NCBI GenBank assembly: GCA_041659545.1
Contig: JBAZYB010000249.1
Location: forward strand, 1 to 5,816
Source: Hyphomicrobium_A sp041659545
GTDB lineage: Bacteria > Pseudomonadota > Alphaproteobacteria > Rhizobiales > Hyphomicrobiaceae
DNA length: 5,816 nucleotides
Direction of reading: 5' to 3'
Below the pieces are notes generated by a model. The model did not search any database, was not told where the DNA came from, and saw only the letters and a list, made by a program, of their open reading frames with translations. Position 1 is the stretch's first letter; the number at the start of each line of letters is the position of its first letter. A program made the position numbers and the translations under genes. Below, in pieces: positions 1 to 5,816 of the stretch.

Positions 1-423
1 CTCGATGCTTCGCTGCGGCTGAAGGCCATGCCGCGGCTGCGTTTTGCGGGGCAGATCACCGGCGTGGAGGGCTACGTCGAGAGTGCTGCCATCGGATTGC
101 TCGCTGGCCGCTTTGCTGCGGCCGAGCGGCTGGCTCGACTCAGCGTGCCACCACCACCGACAACGGCTCTTGGGGCCCTCATCGTGCATATCACCGGCGG
201 GCACCTCGCGGCCGAGACGGAAGGCGGTGGCTCATCGTTCCAGCCGATGAACGTCAACTACGGCCTGTTCCCGGAAATCGAGGCGCCGGAATTGGACGCC
301 GAGGGTCGCCGCATCAAGGGCAAAGAGCGCGGACGGGCGAAGAAGCGCGCCATGAGCGTTCGCGCCATCGCCGATATCGAGCGCTGGCTGGCCGGGAGTG
401 CCACACAGGCGGCTGCCGAATAG
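1..423 (+). CDS. trmFO: TrmFO, folate/FAD-dependent tRNA (uracil-5-)-methyltransferase, C-terminal part
   Basis: The reading frame is open from the first base and ends at a TAG at 421-423, giving the last 140 residues of a protein that normally has about 440-480; the N-terminal FAD-binding domain lies outside the window. The ATG at 28 is internal and not the true start. TrmFO is a cytoplasmic flavoenzyme that makes 5-methyluridine at position 54 of the tRNA T-loop, using 5,10-methylene-tetrahydrofolate as carbon donor and reduced FAD as reductant. The identifying stretches are FAGQITGVEGYVESAA (residues 15-30 of the fragment), the ITGGH segment, FQPMNVNYGLFP near the middle, and a basic GKERGRAKKRAM segment before the C-terminal helix. 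All are typical of the family's C-terminal half. The gene converges with the minus-strand hydrolase gene; the 32-nt gap shows no clear intrinsic terminator. Identification is confident; nothing abnormal is seen. Confidence 0.95.
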   Translation, partial: LDASLRLKAMPRLRFAGQITGVEGYVESAAIGLLAGRFAAAERLARLSVPPPPTTALGALIVHITGGHLAAETEGGGSSFQPMNVNYGLFPEIEAPELDAEGRRIKGKERGRAKKRAMSVRAIADIERWLAGSATQAAAE

Positions 424-455
424 CTAACTCCGGTCACGCCGCATCGCAGGTTAAG

Positions 456-2420
456 TCACTGCAGGCCGATCGTCCCTGCCGGCGCGACACCGGCGGGCAA
501 CGGCTGCTCAGCGCCCTGCCCGTATTTGGCCAGCACGGAGCGCGCCTTGGAGACCACGGCATCGGCCATCGCCGCCTGACCCTCGGCGGTCGGGTGGAAG
601 GCGCCCGAGTAGGTGGAGGCCAGCACCAACTGAAACCAGGCAAAGGCGTCGAGCTTCAACACCTTTTGCAGCAGTGACGCCGCGACATGGAAGTTGCCGG
701 TCATGAACGCATCGTTGGGCGTGCGGAACCAGCGCTGACGCGGCGCATAGGCTTTGTAGTCGGCCGGATTGTAGGGCCGCCATCCGTCTTCGGTTTTGCG
801 CGGCATGCGCAGATCGTCTGCGATGTCGGCGCCGTCGTAGGTCGTGCCGGCACAGATACCGCGGCCGATGAACTCGCGCCGGTGGGCGTCGACGAACGAC
901 CACTGGTAGTGGTCAGCGGCTTCCTTCATTGCGGTGTTGAGCTTGTCGGCGACCCAGGTGCCGATGCGGACCTTTGCCTCGCTCAACTGGAAATCAGGAA
1001 GCACGTCCATGCCGGCGATGCCATCAGGACAGGTGCTGGTGCCATCGCCCTGCAGGGCGAGGCCCGGGTACGCCGTCAGCAAGACGCGGTCCGACTGCTC
1101 CCAGGGAACGTGCAGCAAATAGTGGATGGCGCGGTTGAGCGACTTGTAGCGCAGGATCAGTGCTTCGAGGCCGAGGCTGGCGTCGTCGAGGCCGTGGACC
1201 TGGCCAAACCAACCGCCGAGCATGCGTAGTGTGGATTCATCGGACAGGACAGAGTTGGCAAGCAAGCGCGAGAAGCCGACGTCGTTGCCGCCAACGGATA
1301 CGAGCAGGAGATCGATCTTGCGTGCATCGATCGGATCGCACTTGCGCAGCACCAGCCCCCCCTTCAACTCGGGGATCGTGCCGTCCATGTGGTACGCCTC
1401 GGGCAGGTCCTGCTTGCGCGCCTCGTGCGCATCGCATTGTGCGCTGGCGACCGCCGAGATCTGCGACATGTCGGTGGGATTGGGCACCCATTCGTTACCG
1501 GCATAGCGCAGGAAGAGGCCGTAGGTGACTTCCGAACCAGAGCAGGCGACGCCGACGTAAGTCACCGCGCGATGATCGTCTTCGATGCTGAGCTGCAAGG
1601 CAGAGCGCAGTTGATGCGAATAAAGCGAGCGATGGCAGCCCTGATCCAGCCAGCGCGGATTTTCGTCGATGAAGGGCTTGTCGCCGATCTGCTTCCACGG
1701 ACCGACGCGCGCCGGGTAGCCGGTCAAATCAGCGCTTGCAGAACGTCGCCCGTAGTCAGCCGAGCGCTCGCGCGAGAAACGAACCGGGACATCGGGGTTG
1801 CCCTCGCCTGAAGCGAAACTGTCACCCATGCCGACGATGAGGAGATCGTGTACCGTCACGTCGGTGCTAGCAATTTCGCGGCCGCCGATCTCGACGCTTA
1901 CGCTCGCTCCCGAAGGATAGGGAATGTCGAAGCGTGCCTCCTCGCTGCACGCTTGGATCACTGCGTCGCCGCGCGGCTCTCCCCCGTGCGGGGCTGTGAG
2001 CCAGGTGCAAGTCAGCCCCGCTGCTTCGTCGATATTGTCGATACGCATAACAACGCGATGCGACTTGGGATTGATGTAGTCGCCGCCTCCGTTGCACGCG
2101 AAACGATTGGTGCGCGAATCCCAGCACGTGTCGCGAAACATCGTCTCTGCCCAGCCATTCTCGTGGCGCGTGCTGAGCGCCTGTTCGGCGGCGAGGATCG
2201 GACGCTGAAGCTGATCGACAGGTGGCAGCGCGAGATAGGTTGCGCGATGCACTTCGGTGTCAGCCGCGTCGGAGAAAAAGCGAAAAGGATTTTCGACGCG
2301 CCAGGTAAGCTGCGGCACGGGCAACGGCGCGACTTGTGCCAGGCTCGCTGAACCCGGCAGACTGGCTGCCATCGTCGAAACAAGCAGCAGCACCGCATAA
2401 TGGGCCGCCGTGCGCGACAT
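456..2420 (-). CDS. Secreted SGNH/GDSL-family hydrolase (lipase/esterase-like) with large N-terminal domain
   Basis: This 654-residue protein begins with a signal peptide (residues 1-28: charged MSR, hydrophobic core AVLLLVSTMAA, probable cleavage after ASLA), so it is likely exported by Sec to the periplasm or outside. The catalytic domain covers roughly residues 190-635: block I GMGDSFASGEG (nucleophile Ser201), a GCHRS segment at 261-265, block II-like VACSG (291-295), block III GGND (377-380) and the histidine block FHPTAEG (His609). The spacing and GCHRS/ACSG pattern recall the SEST-like group of bacterial esterases and phospholipases. The Asp usually three residues before the His is absent (Gly606), as in the Ser-His dyad enzyme SsEst. 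The mature part has ten cysteines, so disulfides are plausible. Residues about 35-185 match no domain I can name. The frame stays open upstream to 2540, but ATG 2420 is chosen because of the signal peptide, a strong Shine-Dalgarno and avoidance of overlap with the upstream gene. Substrate unknown. Confidence 0.88.
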   Translation of the reverse strand: MSRTAAHYAVLLLVSTMAASLPGSASLAQVAPLPVPQLTWRVENPFRFFSDAADTEVHRATYLALPPVDQLQRPILAAEQALSTRHENGWAETMFRDTCWDSRTNRFACNGGGDYINPKSHRVVMRIDNIDEAAGLTCTWLTAPHGGEPRGDAVIQACSEEARFDIPYPSGASVSVEIGGREIASTDVTVHDLLIVGMGDSFASGEGNPDVPVRFSRERSADYGRRSASADLTGYPARVGPWKQIGDKPFIDENPRWLDQGCHRSLYSHQLRSALQLSIEDDHRAVTYVGVACSGSEVTYGLFLRYAGNEWVPNPTDMSQISAVASAQCDAHEARKQDLPEAYHMDGTIPELKGGLVLRKCDPIDARKIDLLLVSVGGNDVGFSRLLANSVLSDESTLRMLGGWFGQVHGLDDASLGLEALILRYKSLNRAIHYLLHVPWEQSDRVLLTAYPGLALQGDGTSTCPDGIAGMDVLPDFQLSEAKVRIGTWVADKLNTAMKEAADHYQWSFVDAHRREFIGRGICAGTTYDGADIADDLRMPRKTEDGWRPYNPADYKAYAPRQRWFRTPNDAFMTGNFHVAASLLQKVLKLDAFAWFQLVLASTYSGAFHPTAEGQAAMADAVVSKARSVLAKYGQGAEQPLPAGVAPAGTIGLQ

Positions 2421-2426
2421 TCGCGA

Positions 2427-2434
2427 CTCCCTCC
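2427..2434 (-). promoter_or_regulatory. Strong ribosome binding site of the SGNH hydrolase gene
   Basis: The minus strand reads GGAGGGAG, with GGAGGG ending 8 nt before the ATG at 2420. This is close to ideal and decides the start over the longer in-frame ATG at 2540. A 12-base perfect palindrome, GCCGGCGCCGGC (2435-2446), lies directly upstream of it in the 28-nt gap after the previous stop codon. It could fold only into a short stem, and its role, if any, is unknown. Confidence 0.75.
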
Positions 2435-2448
2435 GCCGGCGCCGGCTC

Positions 2449-3255
2449 TCAGAACCGTCCACGCCTGCTCGCCATGTAGATCCGCCATACGCGCGACAAC
2501 GGCGAAATCGTTGCTTGCTCGAAGACGAGCTTGGATCCAAGTCTCTCCAAAGCCTTCAAATAGGGCCCAACAAGGGCGGCGGGGGCAATGGCCTGCATCA
2601 TGGTTGCCCCGGCGGGCGCGACACAGTGGCGTGTCTCGGCAAACCATTCACGCGCTTGCACGAGCATGGGTTGTATGACCGCCGACCAGTCGACTGTGGG
2701 GCCGTCAGCCAACGGGTTGTGTCCTTTGGCCAGTAAAAATGGCAGCGCACGCAGCAGTTGAACGCGTCCATAGGATTGCGCGGCCGCAAAGACGAGACCG
2801 GGCGCGGCATCCCTGCCGGCTCCGAGAACCTGCGCGGCGAGCCGAAACGCAGCGCCTTGGCTGGCGGCCAGGAATGCGTCGAGCTCCTGCGGGTCTGTCA
2901 ACGAGCCGGGGCGCAGCAACTCCTCGTAGGCATCTATAATCGAGGTAACGTCGGCGAGGGAAAAGCGGCCGGTGGCGATAGCCTGACGCAACTTGTCGGC
3001 TACGGGAGATCCGGTCGCTTCCGGTGCCGCCGCTGTCTCTGCAACGTCGCGCCACCACTGCAGGCGCACGGCGCCCATCGTCGGCTCCTGCACACTCGCA
3101 GGTATACGGGCGATCTCACCATGGAAGGCGGCCAGCGTCAGCAGGTCATCATGCGTGCCGTCGGGCGCGAGCAGAGCGGCCAGGTAGCGGTCGTAATCGA
3201 GTTGGCGGGCATCGCGGCGCACTTCCGCCTCGCCTGAGCTCGTTAGGGCGGACAT
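2449..3255 (-). CDS. Squalene/phytoene synthase-like protein, NDUFAF6-type (probably non-catalytic)
   Basis: The 268-residue product has the all-helical squalene/phytoene synthase fold but resembles the branch that includes mitochondrial NDUFAF6, a complex I assembly factor. Typical stretches are LAAFHGEIARIP (41-52), GAVRLQWWRD (61-70), LDAFLAASQGA (125-135) and GRVQLLRALPFLLAKG (163-178). The two aspartate-rich Mg-diphosphate motifs of true synthases are not recognisable: the first region reads FHGEIARI, and where a synthase has a QxxNxxRD-type motif this reads VQLLRALPF. A prenyl-condensing reaction is therefore unlikely; this is inference from motif loss. Two starts are possible. ATG 3255 has GGAGGA 9 nt upstream and is preferred. 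ATG 3285 would add 10 residues and overlap the previous stop as ATGA, with no clear Shine-Dalgarno. The gene is the fourth of the minus-strand series. Automatic annotation would probably call it phytoene/squalene synthase, which is likely misleading. Confidence 0.9.
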   Translation of the reverse strand: MSALTSSGEAEVRRDARQLDYDRYLAALLAPDGTHDDLLTLAAFHGEIARIPASVQEPTMGAVRLQWWRDVAETAAAPEATGSPVADKLRQAIATGRFSLADVTSIIDAYEELLRPGSLTDPQELDAFLAASQGAAFRLAAQVLGAGRDAAPGLVFAAAQSYGRVQLLRALPFLLAKGHNPLADGPTVDWSAVIQPMLVQAREWFAETRHCVAPAGATMMQAIAPAALVGPYLKALERLGSKLVFEQATISPLSRVWRIYMASRRGRF

Positions 3256-3264
3256 GGTTCCCGG

Positions 3265-3270
3265 TCCTCC
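3265..3270 (-). promoter_or_regulatory. Ribosome binding site favouring the inner start of the synthase-like gene
   Basis: The minus strand carries GGAGGA here, 9 nt before the ATG at 3255. The outer ATG at 3285 has no comparable motif upstream, but it overlaps the TGA of the preceding gene (ATGA). Either the inner start is the true one, or both are used through coupling. Confidence 0.6.
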
Positions 3271-3281
3271 GCGGAAGCCGA

Positions 3282-3662
3282 TCATTCGACGGCGATCAGC
3301 CCGGCTCCGAAGCTGCGGCCTTCCGCCAAGAGGACATTATACGTGCGTGCCGCCGCGCCGGTACTCATGGGCTCAAGGCCGATGCCCGCGTCGGCGAACA
3401 GGCGACGTACCGGCTCAGGGGGGAGCCGATGCTCGGTTCCTGTCCCCAGGAGGACAAAGCTTGGGAGTGCCAATTCGGCGATGAAGCGGGCGCAGTTCTC
3501 TTGGGTCAGCTGATCGAGATCGGCGACATCCCAACCATAGATGCCGCTGGGCAAGATAATCAGGGAGCCGCGGTGGCTCATGTCGGCGAAGCGAAAGCCG
3601 CCATTGCCATAGGCATCAATAGGCGCGCGGCCGGGAAAGAAGGCTTTGCCGGCCGCCGTCAT
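3282..3662 (-). CDS. Mth938-like domain protein (DUF498 family, bacterial NDUFAF3 relative)
   Basis: A complete small protein of 126 residues, the usual length for single-domain members of the Mth938/DUF498 family. Recognisable family stretches are GGFRFADMSHRGSLIILPSG (21-40), the VLLGTGTEH strand-loop (70-78), and the C-terminal block GAAARTYNVLLAEGR (102-116). It has no signal peptide or membrane segment and should be cytoplasmic. No catalytic activity is established for the family. The human relative NDUFAF3 is a complex I assembly factor, and bacterial members are often found beside secDF. It follows secF after 33 nt and precedes the NDUFAF6-like gene, so a role in assembling or inserting respiratory membrane complexes is a reasonable inference, not a demonstrated fact. 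No good Shine-Dalgarno precedes ATG 3662; translation may depend on reinitiation after secF. No other in-frame start lies between it and secF. Confidence 0.92.
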   Translation of the reverse strand: MTAAGKAFFPGRAPIDAYGNGGFRFADMSHRGSLIILPSGIYGWDVADLDQLTQENCARFIAELALPSFVLLGTGTEHRLPPEPVRRLFADAGIGLEPMSTGAAARTYNVLLAEGRSFGAGLIAVE

Positions 3663-3680
3663 GGGGATCGTAAGGTCATT

Positions 3681-3713
3681 GCTGCGCGCCGCAGTTCAGC
3701 GCGCAGCCTTTTT
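3681..3713. other. GC-rich hairpin spanning the secF stop codon, terminator-like on the + strand
   Basis: A perfect 9-bp inverted repeat, GCTGCGCGC (3681-3689) and GCGCGCAGC (3699-3707), encloses a 9-nt loop whose last three bases are the secF stop codon (3696-3698). On the + strand it is followed by C and five Ts (3709-3713), the form of an intrinsic terminator, although no + strand gene runs into it. In the secF transcript the same stem forms with the A-run upstream and no U-run after it. There it would act, if at all, as an intercistronic structure between secF and the next gene. Part of the repeat encodes the Lys-Lys-Ala-Ala-Arg end of SecF. Confidence 0.5.
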
Positions 3714-4730
3714 CGGCGTGCCGCGGGCGGCAGCCTTGGCGCGTTCGGCGCCACCGGAGCTGGCGGGAGCAATCACCGGCCCGGCCTCTTTCGGCTTGGG
3801 CGATGATCCGACGGTATCGCGCTTGATGCCCAAATACCCGAGCAGTGGCGCGGCAATGAACATCGACGAATAGGTGCCGATGATAATGCCCAGCAGCATC
3901 GCGAACGAGAAGTTGCGGATGACTTCGCCGCCGAAAATCAACAGCGCCATGATGCCGGCGATGGCCGTCACGCCGGTGAGGATCGTGCGCGACAGCGTCT
4001 CGTTGATCGAGATGTTGAGCAGCTCGTCCAAATCCATGCGCTTAAATTTGCGCAAGTTCTCACGGATGCGGTCCGACACAACGACGGAGTCGTTGACGGA
4101 GTAGCCGAGAATGGTCAGCAGCGCGGCGACGATCGACAGATCGAACTCCAGCCCGAGCAGGGAGAAAATGCCGACCGTGACCAACACGTCGTGTAACAGG
4201 GCGACGACGCAGCCGGCGGCAAATTGCCATTCGAAGCGGAACCAGACGTAGACGATGATGGCGAGAATGGAGGCGAACACCGCTATCAGGCCGGTGCGCC
4301 GCAACTCGCTCGATACCGCAGGTCCGACGACCTCGATGCGGCGCTGCGTATATTCAGAGCCCAGCGTATCGACGACCTTCTTCATCGCCACTTGCTGCTC
4401 GGCCTCGCCGCCCTTCTGCTGCTCGACGCGAATGAGAACGTCGGTGTCGGAGCCGAAGCTCTGGATCTGCACCGAGCCGAGGCCAAGCGCGTTCAGCTTC
4501 TCGCGCATCTCCGACAGGTCGGCTGGACCATTCTTGTGCTGTACCTCGATGAGGGAGCCGCCGATGAAGTCGACGCCGTAGTTGAGGCCCTTGGTGAAGT
4601 AGAGCCCAAGCGAGGCCGCCATGAATGCGAGCGACAGCCCAAAACACAGGCCCTTGTAGCGCATGAAGGGCAGCCGCAAATTGTGCGGGAAAAAGTCGAA
4701 GCCCTTGAAGTCTGGAATCGGGAAGAACAT
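3696..4730 (-). CDS. secF: Protein translocase subunit SecF
   Basis: SecF is an inner-membrane partner of SecD; together they use the proton motive force to help pull exported proteins through SecYEG from the periplasmic side. The 344-residue product has six membrane segments at about 27-45, 147-164, 170-192, 197-219, 250-267 and 274-298, with the periplasmic P4 domain between the first two. Signature stretches are GVDFIGGSLIEVQ (52-64), LLHDVLVTVG (178-187) and GYSVNDSVVVSDRIREN (209-225). Asp214 and Arg248 are 34 residues apart, the same spacing as the proton-path residues D637 and R671 of Thermus SecDF. The last 37 residues or so form a Lys/Ala/Pro-rich cytoplasmic tail. ATG 4730 is chosen because GAGG sits 6 nt upstream and the product then starts MFFPIPDF. 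The frame is open further up to 4952, but that part overlaps secD and is not protein-like. The secD stop is 11 nt upstream, so the two are almost certainly translated from one mRNA. Confidence 0.97.
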   Translation of the reverse strand: MFFPIPDFKGFDFFPHNLRLPFMRYKGLCFGLSLAFMAASLGLYFTKGLNYGVDFIGGSLIEVQHKNGPADLSEMREKLNALGLGSVQIQSFGSDTDVLIRVEQQKGGEAEQQVAMKKVVDTLGSEYTQRRIEVVGPAVSSELRRTGLIAVFASILAIIVYVWFRFEWQFAAGCVVALLHDVLVTVGIFSLLGLEFDLSIVAALLTILGYSVNDSVVVSDRIRENLRKFKRMDLDELLNISINETLSRTILTGVTAIAGIMALLIFGGEVIRNFSFAMLLGIIIGTYSSMFIAAPLLGYLGIKRDTVGSSPKPKEAGPVIAPASSGGAERAKAAARGTPKKAAR

Positions 4731-4736
4731 CGGTTG

Positions 4737-4740
4737 CCTC
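4737..4740 (-). promoter_or_regulatory. Ribosome binding site of secF
   Basis: The minus strand reads GAGG here, followed by CAACCG and the ATG at 4730. It lies within the 11-nt gap after the secD stop codon, so termination of secD translation and initiation on secF are close enough to be coupled. Confidence 0.6.
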
Positions 4741-4741
4741 T

Positions 4742-5816
4742 CTAGACCGGCACTTCGACTATGCGGCCTTTGCCCTTGCTCTTCAGCCAAAGCGAAACGA
4801 GCAGGCGCGTCACGGTAACGGCGGCGAACACCGACGTCAGAATGCCAATGGTCAGCGTCACGGCGAAGCCACGGATTGGCCCGGAGCCCAGCCAAAACAT
4901 GATGACCGCGGCAGCCAGCGTCGTCAGCTGGCTGTCGAGAATGGTGATCCACGCGCGCTGGAAGCCTTGATCAATGGCAGCGATCGGAGACTTACCAGAG
5001 CGCAATTCTTCGCGGATGCGCTCATAGATGAGCACGTTGGCGTCAACCGCCATACCGATGGTCAATACGAAGCCCGCGATACCAGGCAGCGTCAGCGTCG
5101 TGCCGATCATCGTCATCATGGCGATGATGAGGAAGCCATGCACGACGAGACCGATGACGGCGAAGATGCCGAAAGTCCCATAGGCAACGATGGTCAGGAT
5201 CGCAGTGGCGAGACAGCCGACGAGACCGGCGAGCTTACCTGCCTCGATGGAGTCGGCGCCGAGCGAAGGACCAACGGTGCGCTCCTCGACGACGGTGAGC
5301 TTCGTGGGCAGCGCGCCGGAGCGCAGCTGCACGGCGAGGGTGCTGGCGCTATCGACGGTGAAGCTTCCGGAGATCTGCCCCGAGCCACCGAGAATCGGCT
5401 CGCGGATCACTGGCGCGGAGAGCACCTTGTTGTCGAGCACGATGGCGAACGGCTGACCGACGTGATCCTTGGTGTAGCTACCGAACTTGCGCGCGCCCGA
5501 TTGGTTGAAGCGGAAGGAGATGATCGGCTCGTTGGTCCGTTGGTCGAACCCCGGCTGGGCGTCGACGAGGTCCTCGCCGGAGACAATGGGCGATTCCTGC
5601 AAGAGGAAGCTGCGGCCGCCCTCACCCTCAGAAGACGGATAAACCTTGAAGCCGAGCGGCGGCCGGGTCTGCTGCGCTTCTTCGGCGGTCACGCTGGGAT
5701 GCACCGAGTGGAACGTCAACTTGGCGGTCTGACCGATGAGGTCCTTGAGCTGCTTGGTGTCTTGCAGACCAGGGAACTGCACCAGAATGCGATCGGAGCC
5801 CTGACGCACCACAGTC
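4742..5816 (-). CDS. secD: Protein translocase subunit SecD, C-terminal part
   Basis: The frame runs off the right edge; the GTG at 5812 is an internal valine and not the start. About 358 residues are present out of a usual 500-600, so the first membrane segment and part of the P1 periplasmic domain are missing. SecD works with SecF in the inner membrane as the proton-driven motor that completes Sec-dependent export. Counting from that valine, the P1 region includes QGSDRILVQFPG (4-15), a conserved SGALPTKLTVVEERTVGPSLG segment around 165-185, then five membrane segments at about 193-212, 215-236, 243-262, 290-309 and 317-341. GMAVDANVLIYERIREEL (253-270) carries Asp257, matching the essential D340 of Thermus SecDF by motif. 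A short basic tail (KSKGKGR) ends at TAG 4742-4744. SecD and SecF are separate genes here, not the fused form. The promoter of the whole series must lie beyond the window. Confidence 0.97.
   Translation of the reverse strand, partial: TVVRQGSDRILVQFPGLQDTKQLKDLIGQTAKLTFHSVHPSVTAEEAQQTRPPLGFKVYPSSEGEGGRSFLLQESPIVSGEDLVDAQPGFDQRTNEPIISFRFNQSGARKFGSYTKDHVGQPFAIVLDNKVLSAPVIREPILGGSGQISGSFTVDSASTLAVQLRSGALPTKLTVVEERTVGPSLGADSIEAGKLAGLVGCLATAILTIVAYGTFGIFAVIGLVVHGFLIIAMMTMIGTTLTLPGIAGFVLTIGMAVDANVLIYERIREELRSGKSPIAAIDQGFQRAWITILDSQLTTLAAAVIMFWLGSGPIRGFAVTLTIGILTSVFAAVTVTRLLVSLWLKSKGKGRIVEVPV

Noticed and set aside
424..455. Possible bidirectional terminator between trmFO and the hydrolase
   Set aside because: The 32-nt gap has no convincing inverted repeat or T-run; any termination here must be Rho-dependent or lie elsewhere.
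475..497. 8-bp stem-loop (CCTGCCGG and CCGGCGGG, loop of 7, one T-G pair) near the convergent gene ends
   Set aside because: It lies within the last codons of the hydrolase and has no T-run on either side, so it does not meet the criteria for an intrinsic terminator of either gene.
687..1229. + strand open frame of 180 codons inside the hydrolase gene
   Set aside because: Fully antisense to the catalytic domain, with no ribosome binding site or family motif noted; a shadow of the coding strand.
1848..2351. + strand open frame of 167 codons
   Set aside because: Antisense to the hydrolase N-terminal region; no recognisable protein features.
2421..2540. N-terminal extension of the hydrolase reading frame from an ATG at 2540
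   Set aside because: It would overlap the synthase-like gene by about 90 nt, consists of Arg/Ser-rich sequence, and would bury the clear signal peptide that starts at 2420 behind a good ribosome binding site.
3024..3806. Long + strand open frame of 260 codons
   Set aside because: It lies antisense to three well-supported genes, its translation is Arg/Ala/Gly-rich without recognisable motifs, and such frames are common opposite GC-rich genes.
4224..4745. + strand open frame of 173 codons
   Set aside because: Antisense to secF; its acidic, repetitive composition mirrors secF codon use and not a real protein.
4731..4952. Upstream extension of the secF reading frame to 4952
   Set aside because: This stretch lies inside the well-conserved end of secD in another frame, and its translation (His/Arg-rich) does not look like SecF. 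The start at 4730 has a ribosome binding site and family-like N-terminus.

Overview
The window looks like a chromosomal stretch from a GC-rich alphaproteobacterium, most probably of the Hyphomicrobiales (Rhizobiales). I infer this from TrmFO, SecD and SecF sequences of alphaproteobacterial type and from the gene order secD-secF-Mth938 protein-squalene/phytoene synthase-like protein-trmFO, which I recall as common in that group. No database search was possible, so no genus is proposed.

Layout. On the + strand, positions 1-423 hold the C-terminal third of trmFO (tRNA U54 methyltransferase), cut off at the left edge. The rest is a compact minus-strand gene series, read from right to left: secD (5' end cut off by the right edge, stop at 4742), secF (4730-3696), a small Mth938-domain protein (3662-3282), a squalene/phytoene synthase-like protein of the NDUFAF6 type (about 3255-2449), and a large secreted SGNH/GDSL hydrolase (2420-456). 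Gaps along this series are 11, 33, 26 (or a 4-nt overlap, depending on the start chosen) and 28 nt, so it is very probably one operon whose promoter lies outside the window. The hydrolase and trmFO converge with a gap of 32 nt. There is no gene-free stretch above 300 bases, and I see no RNA gene, mobile element, CRISPR array or attachment site.

How the genes fit together. SecD and SecF form the proton-driven accessory module of the Sec translocon. The next two products resemble bacterial relatives of the mitochondrial complex I assembly factors NDUFAF3 (Mth938 fold) and NDUFAF6 (synthase fold without its catalytic aspartates), which suggests a link between membrane protein insertion and respiratory complex assembly. 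The last gene encodes a Sec-exported hydrolase with a large N-terminal domain of unknown role. It looks like a later, lineage-specific addition to an otherwise conserved cluster. Nothing here is clearly a new defence or mobile system; the points of interest are the synteny, the hydrolase and a strong hairpin over the secF stop codon.
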